Below are positions 20,484 to 30,347 of a stretch of DNA of 48,154 nucleotides, piece after piece; within the stretch, counting starts at the first letter, position 1, and each line of letters opens with the position of its first letter. Source of the stretch: Pyrenochaeta sp. MPI-SDFR-AT-0127. Taxonomy: Eukaryota > Ascomycota > Dothideomycetes > Pleosporales > Cucurbitariaceae. Position numbers and translations under genes: made by a program. A model generated the notes under the pieces. The model ran no database searches and was not told where the DNA came from. It was given only the letters and a program-made list of their open reading frames with translations. The stretch is from NCBI GenBank assembly GCA_020747015.1, contig JAGTJM010000121.1, positions 1 through 48,154 of the forward strand. Direction: 5' to 3'.

Positions 20484-22442
20484 ATGATGAAAACACCCCT
20501 TTTAGATATCTCACAGGAGAGCAAGCTGCACAAGAAAGACAAGAGAGAAAAAGGTTCGAAAGGTTGGAATTCCTTCAAGACTACATTGATGCCTACTCAA
20601 AAACCTCAACATGAGCCCAATCCCAAGCCCAATCTCGGTAGCGGTCAAGGACATCATCACTCATCCAGGCCACAAGGGGTAAGACGTCCGTCAATGTCAT
20701 CCAAAAGATCCCTTGCGACGGAGAATGACCTTCCACCCTCAAATGAAGATCCATTAGAGCGGGCACGAAAAGAAAGACGCGACCTTGAAAATGGCTTGAG
20801 CAAAATCTCAGTGAATGATATCGATAACAAGGAACTGCCTCCAGGGCCCCCACCACAAGACAACTTCTCAGGCAGCGTCGTCACATCAAGGCAAATACCT
20901 AACGGTGCCCCAAGCCCACGTCCGGTTATTGACAATACATCTTCGCTTCCTGCTTCTCTACAGCCTGGAAAAAGCCCTGGTTTATCAGCACCAAACTACT
21001 ATGTAACATTCGCGAGTGGAACAGAGAACGTTGGATCAAGCCGCATACAAGAGGAATGGCAAGCATGCGGAACTAATGAACTGCAATCGCAGCATGAAGT
21101 GCGCATCCCTGAACCAACGAAACACCAACAAGTTCAACGAAACCATGATTATAAAGACCTAGGCGTCGGTAATAATATGTCGAAGCAGCAAATAGGCCAC
21201 TCGATTGAGCCAGCTCCTGGGTTTGGCCAACATGCGCCGGTGACGAGAAAGGTAGACCCGTGGCTTAAAGCAATCCAAAAGACACACGAACAGAGTCTCA
21301 TCGCTAGAGACTCGGAAATTAGCCGCTTGCAGATGCAATTGAGCAATGTTCAAGTCGCGTGCGATGCTGCAAATTCCAAAGTAACTCAATTAAATCAACA
21401 GAATGACACTTTGCAAGGAGATATTTCAAATTGGCGAACTCGTTTCCATGGAGTCAATAATGAGCTGCTTCAATTGAAGCACGACCTGAAAAGCGCTATA
21501 GATGACGACTGGTTCATCAAAGAGTGGCGAGACCTTCATTCGAAAATAGAGAACTTCTCACGTACGTACTTTGTTGGTCGGCCCACGAGGATTTTTGGCG
21601 CCATCATGAATCGGTCGAAGGGTACCGTTGCAGCAGCAAGGACGGAAACTCTATATGATCATGCTCTCAAACAACTCGCTCGGAAGCATGCGGACTACAC
21701 AGGATCAGAGACTCAACGCCCTCTGATTATCCAAGCGCTTCTTTGGTGGATCTTGGCCAATGAAATTTTCGACCACATGAATTGTTCCAACGGAGGGCTC
21801 TTTTGGGCCGGGCAAACTCGCGAGCAGCTTGGTGAGCTAGAAAGTGAGCTACGAACAGAACACATCATCGACTGGTCGCAACTTTCGCCGAAAGACGCGA
21901 AAGATGTGGAGTATGAGTCGGGAATATTTCACAAGTGGCGCGCAATGACAGCAATGCTGCTGTTATCTAAAAGATCAACAGACGAGAGAGTAGCATCTAT
22001 CAGCCTTATTGTAGATGATATCGTCATGAATGTTATGAGGACACTATCTGCACTTGTGAAGGTGATGGGCGATAAAGAGCGTGCAGCGGCAGACGAGAAT
22101 ATGCGGGACAACCTCCGCGCAATGCTCAAGAAAGCAATTCATTTGGACTCAGAGATATATCAACATAGAGCCTGGATATTCTGTGGGCAAGGAAATTTCA
22201 ATAATGGACACCCACACCAGCAGCATGGGTTCCGATTCGATCCAGATTTCATGGAAGTCACTGGTGGGCAGGATCACGTGAATGACCGCCGAACACAATC
22301 TTCAGATCCTTTTGTTGAGCTCATTGTCCAACCCGCACTATGCAGAGAAGGAAATGAGTACGGTGAAGAGTACTCTACGCGGCGTGTGTTGTGTCAAGCC
22401 AAGGTTATAGTTTGCGAGAACCCGATGTCGAGTCGACGGTGA
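20484..22442 (+). CDS. Fungal protein of unknown function with central coiled coil
   Basis: Open frame of 652 aa ending with TGA at 22440-22442. The N-terminal ~270 residues are polar and Pro/Ser-rich, with a short charged helix near DPLERARKERRDLENGLSK. A coiled coil follows (about 275-345, from HEQSLIARDSEISRLQMQLS), then a compact helical domain (about 346-570) with conserved-looking aromatic residues (DDDWFIKEWRDLHSKIENF and ALLWWILANEIFDH). This helical module resembles proteins found widely in Pezizomycotina; I know no function. The start is doubtful: an ATG at 20474 in a different frame opens a 46-codon peptide with better protein-like character than the first 40 codons of this frame (see findings). 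No signal peptide or membrane segment is visible. Confidence 0.72.
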   Translation: MMKTPLLDISQESKLHKKDKREKGSKGWNSFKTTLMPTQKPQHEPNPKPNLGSGQGHHHSSRPQGVRRPSMSSKRSLATENDLPPSNEDPLERARKERRDLENGLSKISVNDIDNKELPPGPPPQDNFSGSVVTSRQIPNGAPSPRPVIDNTSSLPASLQPGKSPGLSAPNYYVTFASGTENVGSSRIQEEWQACGTNELQSQHEVRIPEPTKHQQVQRNHDYKDLGVGNNMSKQQIGHSIEPAPGFGQHAPVTRKVDPWLKAIQKTHEQSLIARDSEISRLQMQLSNVQVACDAANSKVTQLNQQNDTLQGDISNWRTRFHGVNNELLQLKHDLKSAIDDDWFIKEWRDLHSKIENFSRTYFVGRPTRIFGAIMNRSKGTVAAARTETLYDHALKQLARKHADYTGSETQRPLIIQALLWWILANEIFDHMNCSNGGLFWAGQTREQLGELESELRTEHIIDWSQLSPKDAKDVEYESGIFHKWRAMTAMLLLSKRSTDERVASISLIVDDIVMNVMRTLSALVKVMGDKERAAADENMRDNLRAMLKKAIHLDSEIYQHRAWIFCGQGNFNNGHPHQQHGFRFDPDFMEVTGGQDHVNDRRTQSSDPFVELIVQPALCREGNEYGEEYSTRRVLCQAKVIVCENPMSSRR

Positions 22443-22901
22443 GAGCTATTACCGTAATTTACGGATCTTGTCGTTATGTAGATGGGAGACAACAACGTGT
22501 GGCAGTCCAATAGAATAGTTTCAAGAGCAAGAAGAAATTTCACCAAGCGTAATAAATGTATCTGTAGCTGAGACAAACCGGCCAAAGACAAGGTAAAACA
22601 GAATTGGTACAAAGCGCTTACATCACAAGAATGCATTCATTCACTTGCCTTGACTGATGGAGTGCTATCACACAGAAAAATTGAATAAAGGCACTTCTAT
22701 GTAATTTAGTGTTTCCATATTCCTCGATCATCTCTTCCCTGATAACATGGGCTTCGCACGCTGTTCAGGTTGCAGCATAAACGGCAATAGATCTCTAGTG
22801 GCTACTATGACAGGGATAGCACTGTAAATAGATAGACTATGATTGGAAAGAACCGACAGGAGTGCTTTAAAATCAATATCCCATGAACGGTGCACCGACA
22901 T
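22443..22901. other. Convergent 3' flanks, no gene
   Basis: This 459-bp stretch lies between two convergent genes and appears to hold only 3' untranslated sequence. Confidence 0.5.
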
Positions 22902-25100
22902 CTATTGATTTGTTAGCGAATGTGAGGCGAGCATCCAAAGTTGGTCATTGATCTTACACAAAATCGCAGCTCCCCACCAAAGACCAGCCACCTTCAACAC
23001 GGATGGAGGGCAGAACCTGTCGCCAGATGCCTTCACAAACCCATCCCAGAACGCCCACTGACTGGCATATGCTAGCATTCCCAAGAATGCTCCAGCGAAG
23101 ATGATCTTTGATTCCCAATGCTGCCATTTGAGATTCAATGCTGCTTTGTAATCTTCACGGTTGTTCGAGGAGCCGTTCCCACTAGATGATGGCGGCGCGT
23201 CTTGGGCGTGCGGAGCGAGAAGTGAGGAGTGACTACCATCTCGACGACTTGGAAGACTTTCTTGTGTGCGATGCAACCGGCTCAGAGGAGCTACAGGCTG
23301 TTCAGCGAATTGAATCTCATCAAAATCCCCATTCTGAGACAAAGCATTGTATTGATTTCCACTTGGAGTCCGGCGTTGAACCGTGGAAGCACTGTGCGCG
23401 TACCCTCCAGACGCAGCTCGATTGCTTCCAGATGCAGCTGGAGGTAACGCAAATGGCTGTTGTTCGTATTGTGAAAGCTGCGAGTATCGACTACGCCTGC
23501 TGCTATGTCTTCCAGGTATTGCTAAGGGTTGTTCGTTGTATCCACCTGGCCCATCGTATGCAGTGGGCTGATTGAATGGATCCTCTGGATCTATAGCGAC
23601 CGGGTCCTCGAGATTATTCGAAATAGGTTGTTCAATCACACTCGATTTTGAGGATGACAAGCTAGAGCTGGAAGTTTCGTCGGGATTAACATGGTCCAAA
23701 AGCCAGTTGACTGGTGCTTTGGCGAGCTCAGGGAGATTGTTCGACTTCGGGCGGAGGAAATTGAATATTCCCCTACGCCAATCCGCGACGGCATTGTATA
23801 CTGTACTGTAAAACAATGCAACGAAAAACCAAACTGCTACGAGAGGTACACAAAGCATAGCCCAACATAGAGCTCCGATATACATGTGTCGTGCGTCTTC
23901 ACCCCACCTCTTCGGCCGAAGGTTGTGGATGATGAAAAAGCCTCTTTCTGCTCCAATATGAGCGGTTGTTCCGAGAAAGTATGATCCGAGCAATTGCATA
24001 ATGGCTTCGGTAACTGCGGAAGTCACAGCGACAGAGGATAGTACGAGTTTCGCAGCCCATAGTCCATCTCCATCAGCCTCAAACCCAAAGATCTTAACGA
24101 GACGTTCTTTCGATACCAAGGCTAGAAGACATGATAGCCAAGATAATCTGGGTCGACAACAGAACAATAGTGCCAAGCGAGCGAGGTGAATACCTTCGTA
24201 TCCAGGTGCACTCTTCATAAGGTGTGCCGCCCAGAAATTGAAACTGAGTTGTACTCCAGCAAGAAAAACTCCCATGATAACGGGGAACCCCCAGCGCAAC
24301 CTATCAGTGAACGCTGGTTGGAATTGATCTCCAGGCTGGATCTTTTCTTTGAGGACCTCATCTTTGTTCTGCCTGAATCTCAGACCAGTCCAAACGGACA
24401 AGAGAAAATATCTCAGCACACTTCGATCATTTTCCTCCTCGTGGCGAGCAATTTTTAGCCTGACCCAGCCAACACCGAAGGTAGCAAGTAACCAGAAAAA
24501 GTGCTCTCCAGCATAGATGGCCAGATATTTCGATGGCGCCGTGCAATTTTGTTCATCTGGAGGTAGCGTATTGTTCTGTACGGTCCAATTCCAGGGCATG
24601 ATCCATTCTTGCCAGTCGAGGCATGCCATGCCACCGCAAATATCAAATTGTTGCCGCCATTCCGATCCATTACAAAGCATTCTAGTCCATTCAGCCAGCT
24701 GAAAAGGTTCTTCTCCTTGAACACAACAACTTTCCTCGCCAAATAGTATCTGATTTGGGGCAGCCTGGCAAAGACCTGTTGCATTGAGGACGGGCCAGCC
24801 TCCGATGCGGCATGCAGTATCTGAATTGCATGCTAAACACCAGTTGTGTCGTTGATCGAAGTGTGCAACGAACATGTTCCAGTATGTAGAGCAAGGCGAT
24901 GACGGAGGACATGATGAAGAGATCGTGATATTGGCTTCGCCTTGTGAACAACCTTCACGGAGACAGTGCGGGGCAGTCTTGAGAAGGTCAGCGTGCTGTC
25001 TGTATGTTACAAGTGAGCCGCATTGAGCTGACGCTCTAGTCGGTAGGTGCAAGAACAACAAGACAAAAAACATCGTGTAAGCTCGAGCCGTAGGAAACAT
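22902..25100 (-). CDS. Multipass membrane protein with signal peptide and Cys-rich ectodomain
   Basis: Single open frame of 732 aa. Residues 1-25 form a signal peptide (FFVLLFLHLP core, ending RASA before Gln). Residues ~26-190 form an extracellular or luminal domain with about 18 cysteines, NxS/T sites and aromatic clusters. Around seven hydrophobic segments follow, beginning near residue 195 (YLAIYAGEHFFWLLATFGVG) and including VIMGVFLAGVQLSFNFW, MYIGALCWAMLCVPLVAVWF and two close to the C-terminus. A Ser/Gln/Pro-rich hydrophilic loop of about 190 residues lies between the fifth and sixth segments. The architecture suggests a fungal surface receptor or transport-related protein, but I recognise no named family. 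About seven hydrophobic segments could indicate a GPCR-like layout, but that is unproven. The long intracellular loop could hold phosphorylation sites. Confidence 0.75.
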   Translation of the reverse strand: MFPTARAYTMFFVLLFLHLPTRASAQCGSLVTYRQHADLLKTAPHCLREGCSQGEANITISSSCPPSSPCSTYWNMFVAHFDQRHNWCLACNSDTACRIGGWPVLNATGLCQAAPNQILFGEESCCVQGEEPFQLAEWTRMLCNGSEWRQQFDICGGMACLDWQEWIMPWNWTVQNNTLPPDEQNCTAPSKYLAIYAGEHFFWLLATFGVGWVRLKIARHEEENDRSVLRYFLLSVWTGLRFRQNKDEVLKEKIQPGDQFQPAFTDRLRWGFPVIMGVFLAGVQLSFNFWAAHLMKSAPGYEGIHLARLALLFCCRPRLSWLSCLLALVSKERLVKIFGFEADGDGLWAAKLVLSSVAVTSAVTEAIMQLLGSYFLGTTAHIGAERGFFIIHNLRPKRWGEDARHMYIGALCWAMLCVPLVAVWFFVALFYSTVYNAVADWRRGIFNFLRPKSNNLPELAKAPVNWLLDHVNPDETSSSSLSSSKSSVIEQPISNNLEDPVAIDPEDPFNQPTAYDGPGGYNEQPLAIPGRHSSRRSRYSQLSQYEQQPFALPPAASGSNRAASGGYAHSASTVQRRTPSGNQYNALSQNGDFDEIQFAEQPVAPLSRLHRTQESLPSRRDGSHSSLLAPHAQDAPPSSSGNGSSNNREDYKAALNLKWQHWESKIIFAGAFLGMLAYASQWAFWDGFVKASGDRFCPPSVLKVAGLWWGAAILCKINDQLWMLASHSLTNQ

Positions 25101-26082
25101 GACTGTCCGATTGACGAAATAGTGACCGCAATCTTCTGGATTGATGTGTTGTTCAGATATGCGCTATTCTGAATAACCATTCTCGAGTTAAAAATGCCAA
25201 GGACATATTGGGCTAGCTCAGCCTCTGCTTTCACGTACTAGCAAGGCTCTAGGATGCCTCATTCAGGCAGATGGTCAAACTCGTAAGCGCTTAGCCCCTT
25301 GAATTTCTTTTCCCTCCTGTGGGCGGGTAGGCAGTGGCACCTGGACGCAGCCAAAAAATGAATGCGCCAAGGATATTATCGTATTTGTGCAAGCCAGCGA
25401 AGGGCTGAGCCGCTGCATGCGTATACTCATGTGTGCAACAAAATTGAGTACTGAATATATAACAGGATTTAAACACGGCGCTAGATCCGGGAGCAGGCGC
25501 CACACCCGTTCTCTACCGAGCGTAGAAAGGATAGCACGGGCGAATAGTCATTTACCGGATGGCAACACCTGCCTTTCCGATAGGATTACAAAGGCCATCA
25601 AGAAACGTTTCATGAAATTGTGTGCCTTTTGAGTATTAATATGGGGATAGGCTGGTATGATAAATCACAAGGAGTCGTGTAATGCACAAGGCTGAAAACA
25701 TCGTCTTCTAAACCCCTCTTTTTCTTAGCGTCAGCCACTCGTTATCTCCAACTTTGTGTCACCGCGGGATAAGAAGATTTAACCTATCATTGATATGTTT
25801 ATGCGAGAGTGGTCTTACAATTCGGGCGAACTATTCTTGTACGGTATGTGTGGGTCCTTCTGCCTTCTGGCCGCCTACATGCGTATGAAGGAACCTCTGG
25901 TGGCGCGACTCGTGGGCTCAGCTGTGTCTGAGCCTCGTCACAGACGTTGATGCGTGATCGTAGGGAGGTGGCTCAGGAAAGGTGGGCTATGATGATCCAA
26001 CACTCGACTTCTTGAAAGGTAGCTAAACATCATCAATGTTCACAAGAAGCGCACCATAACTCATACAACCGCTCCCATTAGC
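25101..26082. other. Divergent intergenic region without a recognised gene
   Basis: About 980 bp separate the membrane-protein start (minus) and the CFEM gene start (plus). The region therefore contains both promoters. Overlapping short open frames at 25275-25632 are unremarkable. Confidence 0.45.
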
Positions 26083-26970
26083 ATGAAGGCACTGTCGTTT
26101 TATACAACAGTGGCATTTCTAGCCTTCGTGGTCGATGAGGCCGTAGCACAGACTCCTCGAGAAGAACTAAGCAAACTACCAGTATGCGCTGTAAGTCGCA
26201 GATACTAAGCATGTATGAAGGAGCATAAGTTAATGAGTACTTACAGCAAGCTTGTATAACATCTGCATTCGCAGCGTGCAAATGTAAAGTTCTTGACTTT
26301 TCCTGTGAGTCCTCCCGTACGCTGCTGTAATCATTAATTCGGTAGACTGACGTTTCCAGGCGGCTGTACCTGCAAGATTTTCCAAACCTTGTCCGAGACT
26401 TGTACCAGCACATCCTGTGGCCTTCCGTACCTGAAGCCAGTGTTTGATACGATCGACGGTACATGTGGTGCCAATTCTGTTATAATCCTATCATCTTCAT
26501 CATCAAGCGTACGCGACTCGACATTCGTATCACAGACGGAGAGTCTCGCATCACCATCTCTTATCGCGACATCCGAACCAGCCATACCAAAGGCTTCTGA
26601 AGTCCTCACTACTAGCGATATAGTCGGATTCTCTAGCGCAGAGATTACAGATACTGCCCAAGTTCCGTCGGAAACAGAGGTGCCAGGAGCTCCTTCGGCC
26701 TCGCGGCAGTTTTCGAGGATCGATGAAACGAGAGGTCCAGGCATTACACCGACTGAGCCACTGCTCCCAACTACCACTACCACGACACATCATACTTACT
26801 CATTCTGTCATCTAGGTAGTAATGAGACAGCAAAAGGATGGAACGGTACTGTAGCGTGTACGGTGTATCACGGTCCGGTCTATACCGGAGGAGCTATAGC
26901 TGGATCTACGTATAAGGCGTCTAGATTCGTGTCATGGGTGCTTTTAGCACTAGGCTGGTTCACGGTGTAG
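26083..26970 (+). CDS. CFEM-domain secreted/GPI-anchored surface protein
   Basis: Predicted 258 aa in three exons: 26083-26190, 26247-26304 and 26360-26970; introns are 56 and 55 bp. Residues 1-23 look like a signal peptide. The spliced CFEM region reads PVCAQACITSAFAACKC, then KVLDFSCGCTC, then ETCTSTSC, giving the PxC-A-xx-C and D-xx-C-x-C spacing of the fungal eight-cysteine CFEM fold. The residue D in VLDFSC is at the position of the heme-coordinating Asp in Candida CFEM proteins. A Ser/Thr-rich stalk follows, with one NxT site (NETAKGWNGT has two), and the C-terminus SRFVSWVLLALGWFTV is typical of a GPI-anchor signal. CFEM proteins act in heme/iron capture, adhesion or host interaction. 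The role here is not determined by sequence. Confidence 0.85.
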
Positions 26971-27366
26971 AGTCGGTTGACCCACAACTGCATAGGTATT
27001 TTCCCAACATAGTCGCCATCATTATACTTAATACTTCTTTATGAGTGGGAGGAATAGGAATGTGATTCTTTTCTATGGTTGTTCAGCGTTTTCTCTGGTC
27101 AGCTCTGTCCGCTGGCACAGGTATTGAAGTTGGTATACCCTAGACGCACTTTGCTTGAAATCATCAGCTGATATTATCGGATCTTCATCTCATCATGGGT
27201 ACACAGGTCTGGGTCCTCATCACTTCCTGACTTTGTACCATGCTATAATTCGATGACCAATGCGTTTTAATCGTCGTCTTCTTTATTTTACCCCTTCAAG
27301 AGCTTATCCAAACTGTCGGTGAGGTTTCGCCGCTCAAGGATTCTTGCAGACTAACTCCAGCTCCGG
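26971..27366. other. Convergent 3' flanks, no gene
   Basis: This 396-bp stretch lies between the CFEM gene and the thioredoxin gene, which are convergent. It appears to hold only 3' flanking sequence. Confidence 0.5.
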
Positions 27367-27946
27367 CTAACTTTGTGCCTTTTCAGCTAATGCTCGCACT
27401 ACACTTCGTAACAGGACTACATCCGCGCCTAAAACTTTCTCGACATCTTCAGTCGCGCCTGTAGATGCGCCGCGCTTGGTTTTCTGTACAGCTACTGATG
27501 TTGACTTTCCATCTTTGAAGAAAAGAAAGGTGGGCATGGCTGAAATGCCATAGCGCTTGGCAACATCGTTGACATGATCGACGTTGACCTTGGCAAAAGC
27601 AAGCTGGCCCTTAGAGGCGTGCTCATCGGCTAACTTAGAAAACATGGGTGCGATAGTGCGGCACGGAGGACACCAGTCGGCGTAAAAGTCAACAACTACG
27701 TGCGTAGTAGATGACAACAGAGAATCTAGCTCCGAAGGTTTGCTGACTTTGAAGACATTTCCAGATGTTTCCGGAATGGGCGACCTATCTGCAAAGAGGG
27801 CCTATAGCGTGATTATATTAGCATGGCTTCTCAAGCTCGTTGTTGAACCTCTGGAGGACTATGGAGGAATAATTGATGGAGTGGCTTACAGGACCAATTA
27901 TAACAATGGCAATGATCGCTATGATGATGTACGGTAGGTAGTCCAT
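27367..27946 (-). CDS. Membrane-anchored thioredoxin with WCPPC active site
   Basis: Predicted 163 aa in two exons: 27946-27890 and 27801-27367. The 88-bp phase-0 intron has donor GTAAGC, branch-like GCTAAT and acceptor CTATAG. Exon 1 encodes only MDYLPYIIIAIIAIVIIGP, a single hydrophobic anchor. Exon 2 encodes a short linker and a thioredoxin fold: VVVDFYADWCPPC (Cys63/Cys66), the VNVD strand, and cis-proline motif AMPTFLFF (Pro109). The usual thioredoxin active site is WCGPC; Pro replaces Gly here, which would alter the redox potential and specificity. The exon-2 frame has a stop just before the acceptor, and no ATG occurs in that frame before the thioredoxin core, which supports the upstream exon. 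Orientation and compartment of the anchored domain are unknown. Confidence 0.78.
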
Positions 27947-29198
27947 TTCTGAGCAGAGCGCAGAGCAAATGTGATCCGCTATACTTGATGTAAGTTGGGC
28001 GATGTGGTGTGGAGAAGCGTGGCGATCTCGAAGTACGAGGTGCTTCTTGGCGTTCATCCCGCGCCTCGCCAAACACGAGGCGACCACGTGGAGTTTACGG
28101 TGGACATGTCACAACGGCCCAACTTCGCCCATTGAGACGTGAATTACACCGCTTACAGCAACGAAATAGAGGCGCACTTATCGAACATGAGCCTCTTTGA
28201 AACTAGACAGGGGCTGGCCAACACTCAGCAAGTATCACGTGGATCCACTGCCAAGGGAACACGTGCGAGGGTCTATATCTATCATCCTTCTTTCTAGATA
28301 GTGTGAGAAAGCTTAAAGCATATTCATAATTGACCCAATATTCCACAGATGGTACCTGGCCCTCCGAACATGAAATTACCTCCCATACTTCAACACCTTT
28401 CAGAAATCGAACAGTACCTCGCAATCTGTATTTAGAATAGTAGTAGCCCAGCCCCTGTACTTTTTCCAGAGTTTTAACATTGAGAAACGTGTAATATAAA
28501 GAGTATTACAGTATATTTGTACATGAAGTCCGATTCTACTTACACAAAAAATCAATGCTTTCGCGCCAGAATGTACCTAGGCCTAGAGAATACAGCCAAC
28601 TTTGATGGCCTTTGAGCTCGATCTCTGTCTGCTAAGGAGCATAAATCTATTATAGAATATGCAGCAAAGTTCTAGATCGCTTAGAAGATTCAACGTACAT
28701 ATTGAGAAGTAGACATGTGGCCCACCGCGTTCAAGATAGGATTTTTGCAATGCATGAATCTGGCGCTATTCAGCCATTAGTACAGAGGTCTCATTGTGGC
28801 TGGTATGATGTGTTTCAAAACCCAGTTCATGGCTCGTTTCCATAGCCCTCGACGAACTCACGGTTGGTATTGCTGATTGTTTCAAAACTTAATATCATGT
28901 AGTTTCTATATTCTCATTGTCATCGCTGCTCAAACACTGTACAGTGAAGGCAGAATTCGCTTATCTGCAGTCTCACCTTCATATGGCGAATTATTGTAGT
29001 CAACTTCACCGTCAATTGCTTTCGGATATATAGCCGTCCCATTCGACGGTTATTTTATCAGCCTACCATCCTCTCTCTCTCCTTACACGCATTCAATTGC
29101 CGAACTCAAAAAAGGACAACTGTAAGTCTACAAGATACCCTGAGTACAAGCCTGCACACTTATAATAGTCCTAATTCGAGAGTAGTACATCCGCAATC
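27947..29198. other. Divergent intergenic region without a recognised gene
   Basis: About 1.25 kb separate the thioredoxin start (minus) and BTB gene start (plus). A TATATA at 29027-29032 lies 170 bp upstream of the BTB start. The stretch 28430-29000 looks AT-rich with no protein-like open frame. Confidence 0.45.
29027..29049 (+). promoter_or_regulatory. TATA-like box with CCG-N10-CGG element
   Basis: TATATA is followed directly by CCG-N10-CGG (29034-29049), which contains the inverted CCGTC/GACGG arms. Everted CCG/CGG pairs are bound by some Zn2Cys6 factors. It sits about 150-170 bp upstream of the BTB protein start. The regulatory role is inferred. Confidence 0.3.
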
Positions 29199-29915
29199 AT
29201 GTCAACGGTCAAGCCGGCCGAGACAACTACACACGTCCTGGTTGAGACGGTCCAGTCGAGCAAGGTGCCAAAGTGAGTTATACCAAACCCAAAGTTCGAT
29301 CATAGCTAACAGACCTGAAGCTTGACAGCAGCAACAGTCCCCGTGCTCGTCGGCACAAAGACATTCCATATACACACATCTGTGCTGAGCACTGGATCGA
29401 AGTTCTTCATCAACGCCATGAAACCGGAGTGGCGCAAGGATCCTTCCAAGCCCATCGACCTATCCGCCGAGGACCCCGCCGTCTTCGAAACCTACGCCCA
29501 ATACCTCTATACGCACAAGGTGGTCTTCAAAGGGAGCGCTGGGAATTCCTTCAATCACGTAGCTGCTCTTTACGTGCTGGGAGGATTCCTCAAAGATGTG
29601 TCGTTCCAAAACTTCATCACCGGCGCCCTCATCAGACACTGTAACGCGACTCAGCGCTTCCCGCCGGAAACTGCGGTGGAAATCATCTACCAGGGAACGA
29701 CTTCTGGCTCGCCTTTTCGCCGCCTACTGGTCGATATATGGGCGTATGCGGCGTCGTCGGGGTGGATTGCTTCGAGGGGCTTGGTCGCTAGCACGAGCGT
29801 CGATTTTGTGGAGGATGTGGTCAAGGCATTGCTCGAGGTGCGGGAGAAGCCTGCTGGATCCCGTCCGAGGCCTTGGGTGGCTGAGCCGAAATCCTACAAT
29901 GTGTCCATACCGTAA
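29199..29915 (+). CDS. Small BTB/POZ-domain protein
   Basis: Predicted 222 aa in two exons: 29199-29272 and 29321-29915. The 48-bp intron starts GTGAGT and ends CTGAAG; nearer AG dinucleotides break the frame or hit a stop, and the branch-like GCTAAC lies just upstream. The BTB core is evident: VPVLVGTKTFHIHTSVLSTG, then FFINAMKPEWRKD, then VFETYAQYLYTHKV. The C-terminal half is helical (FLKDVSFQNFITGALI), with no Kelch, MATH or zinc-finger domain. Fungal stand-alone BTB proteins are numerous; some could act as Cullin-3 adaptors, but this is not shown. The first exon is short and its acceptor is atypical, so the N-terminus is moderately certain. Confidence 0.8.
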
Positions 29916-30347
29916 GAAGGAATGCGTGGAGACTGTTAGAACGCATGCATGGTTCGGTCCATGTCCTGGTAATGCAGTTCACAAGGGCAGTGGATCAGAT
30001 GTGGATACAAGTTCATTTTGATCTGATTTCTCATTTCGTCCTTGCCAGATCAACAGCAGACGCAGGACCAACAATGCTTGGAGGAGAAATTTCGCAATTG
30101 CCAGCTGAAACCCTCCAAGTTCTCAGCAGTTTGAGCATAATCACTAGAAGGCACAGGATCAATGAATACTTGAATAGAATATTCACAATTGGTAGCCAAA
30201 GTCATTCATGCTTTAGGCCTCACCTAGTTACTACAGTCATGATATCACGTACAAAGACAGAAAACGCCAAGCAATGCCTTTACCCCATACTTCTCCCGAA
30301 AAGAACGCCTCGAGACTCCAAGTTGATGGAAGAAGAGTCTTGGATAT
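29916..30347. other. Convergent 3' flanks, no gene
   Basis: This 432-bp stretch separates the BTB gene and the DnaJ/TPR gene, which are convergent. No supported feature was found. Confidence 0.5.
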
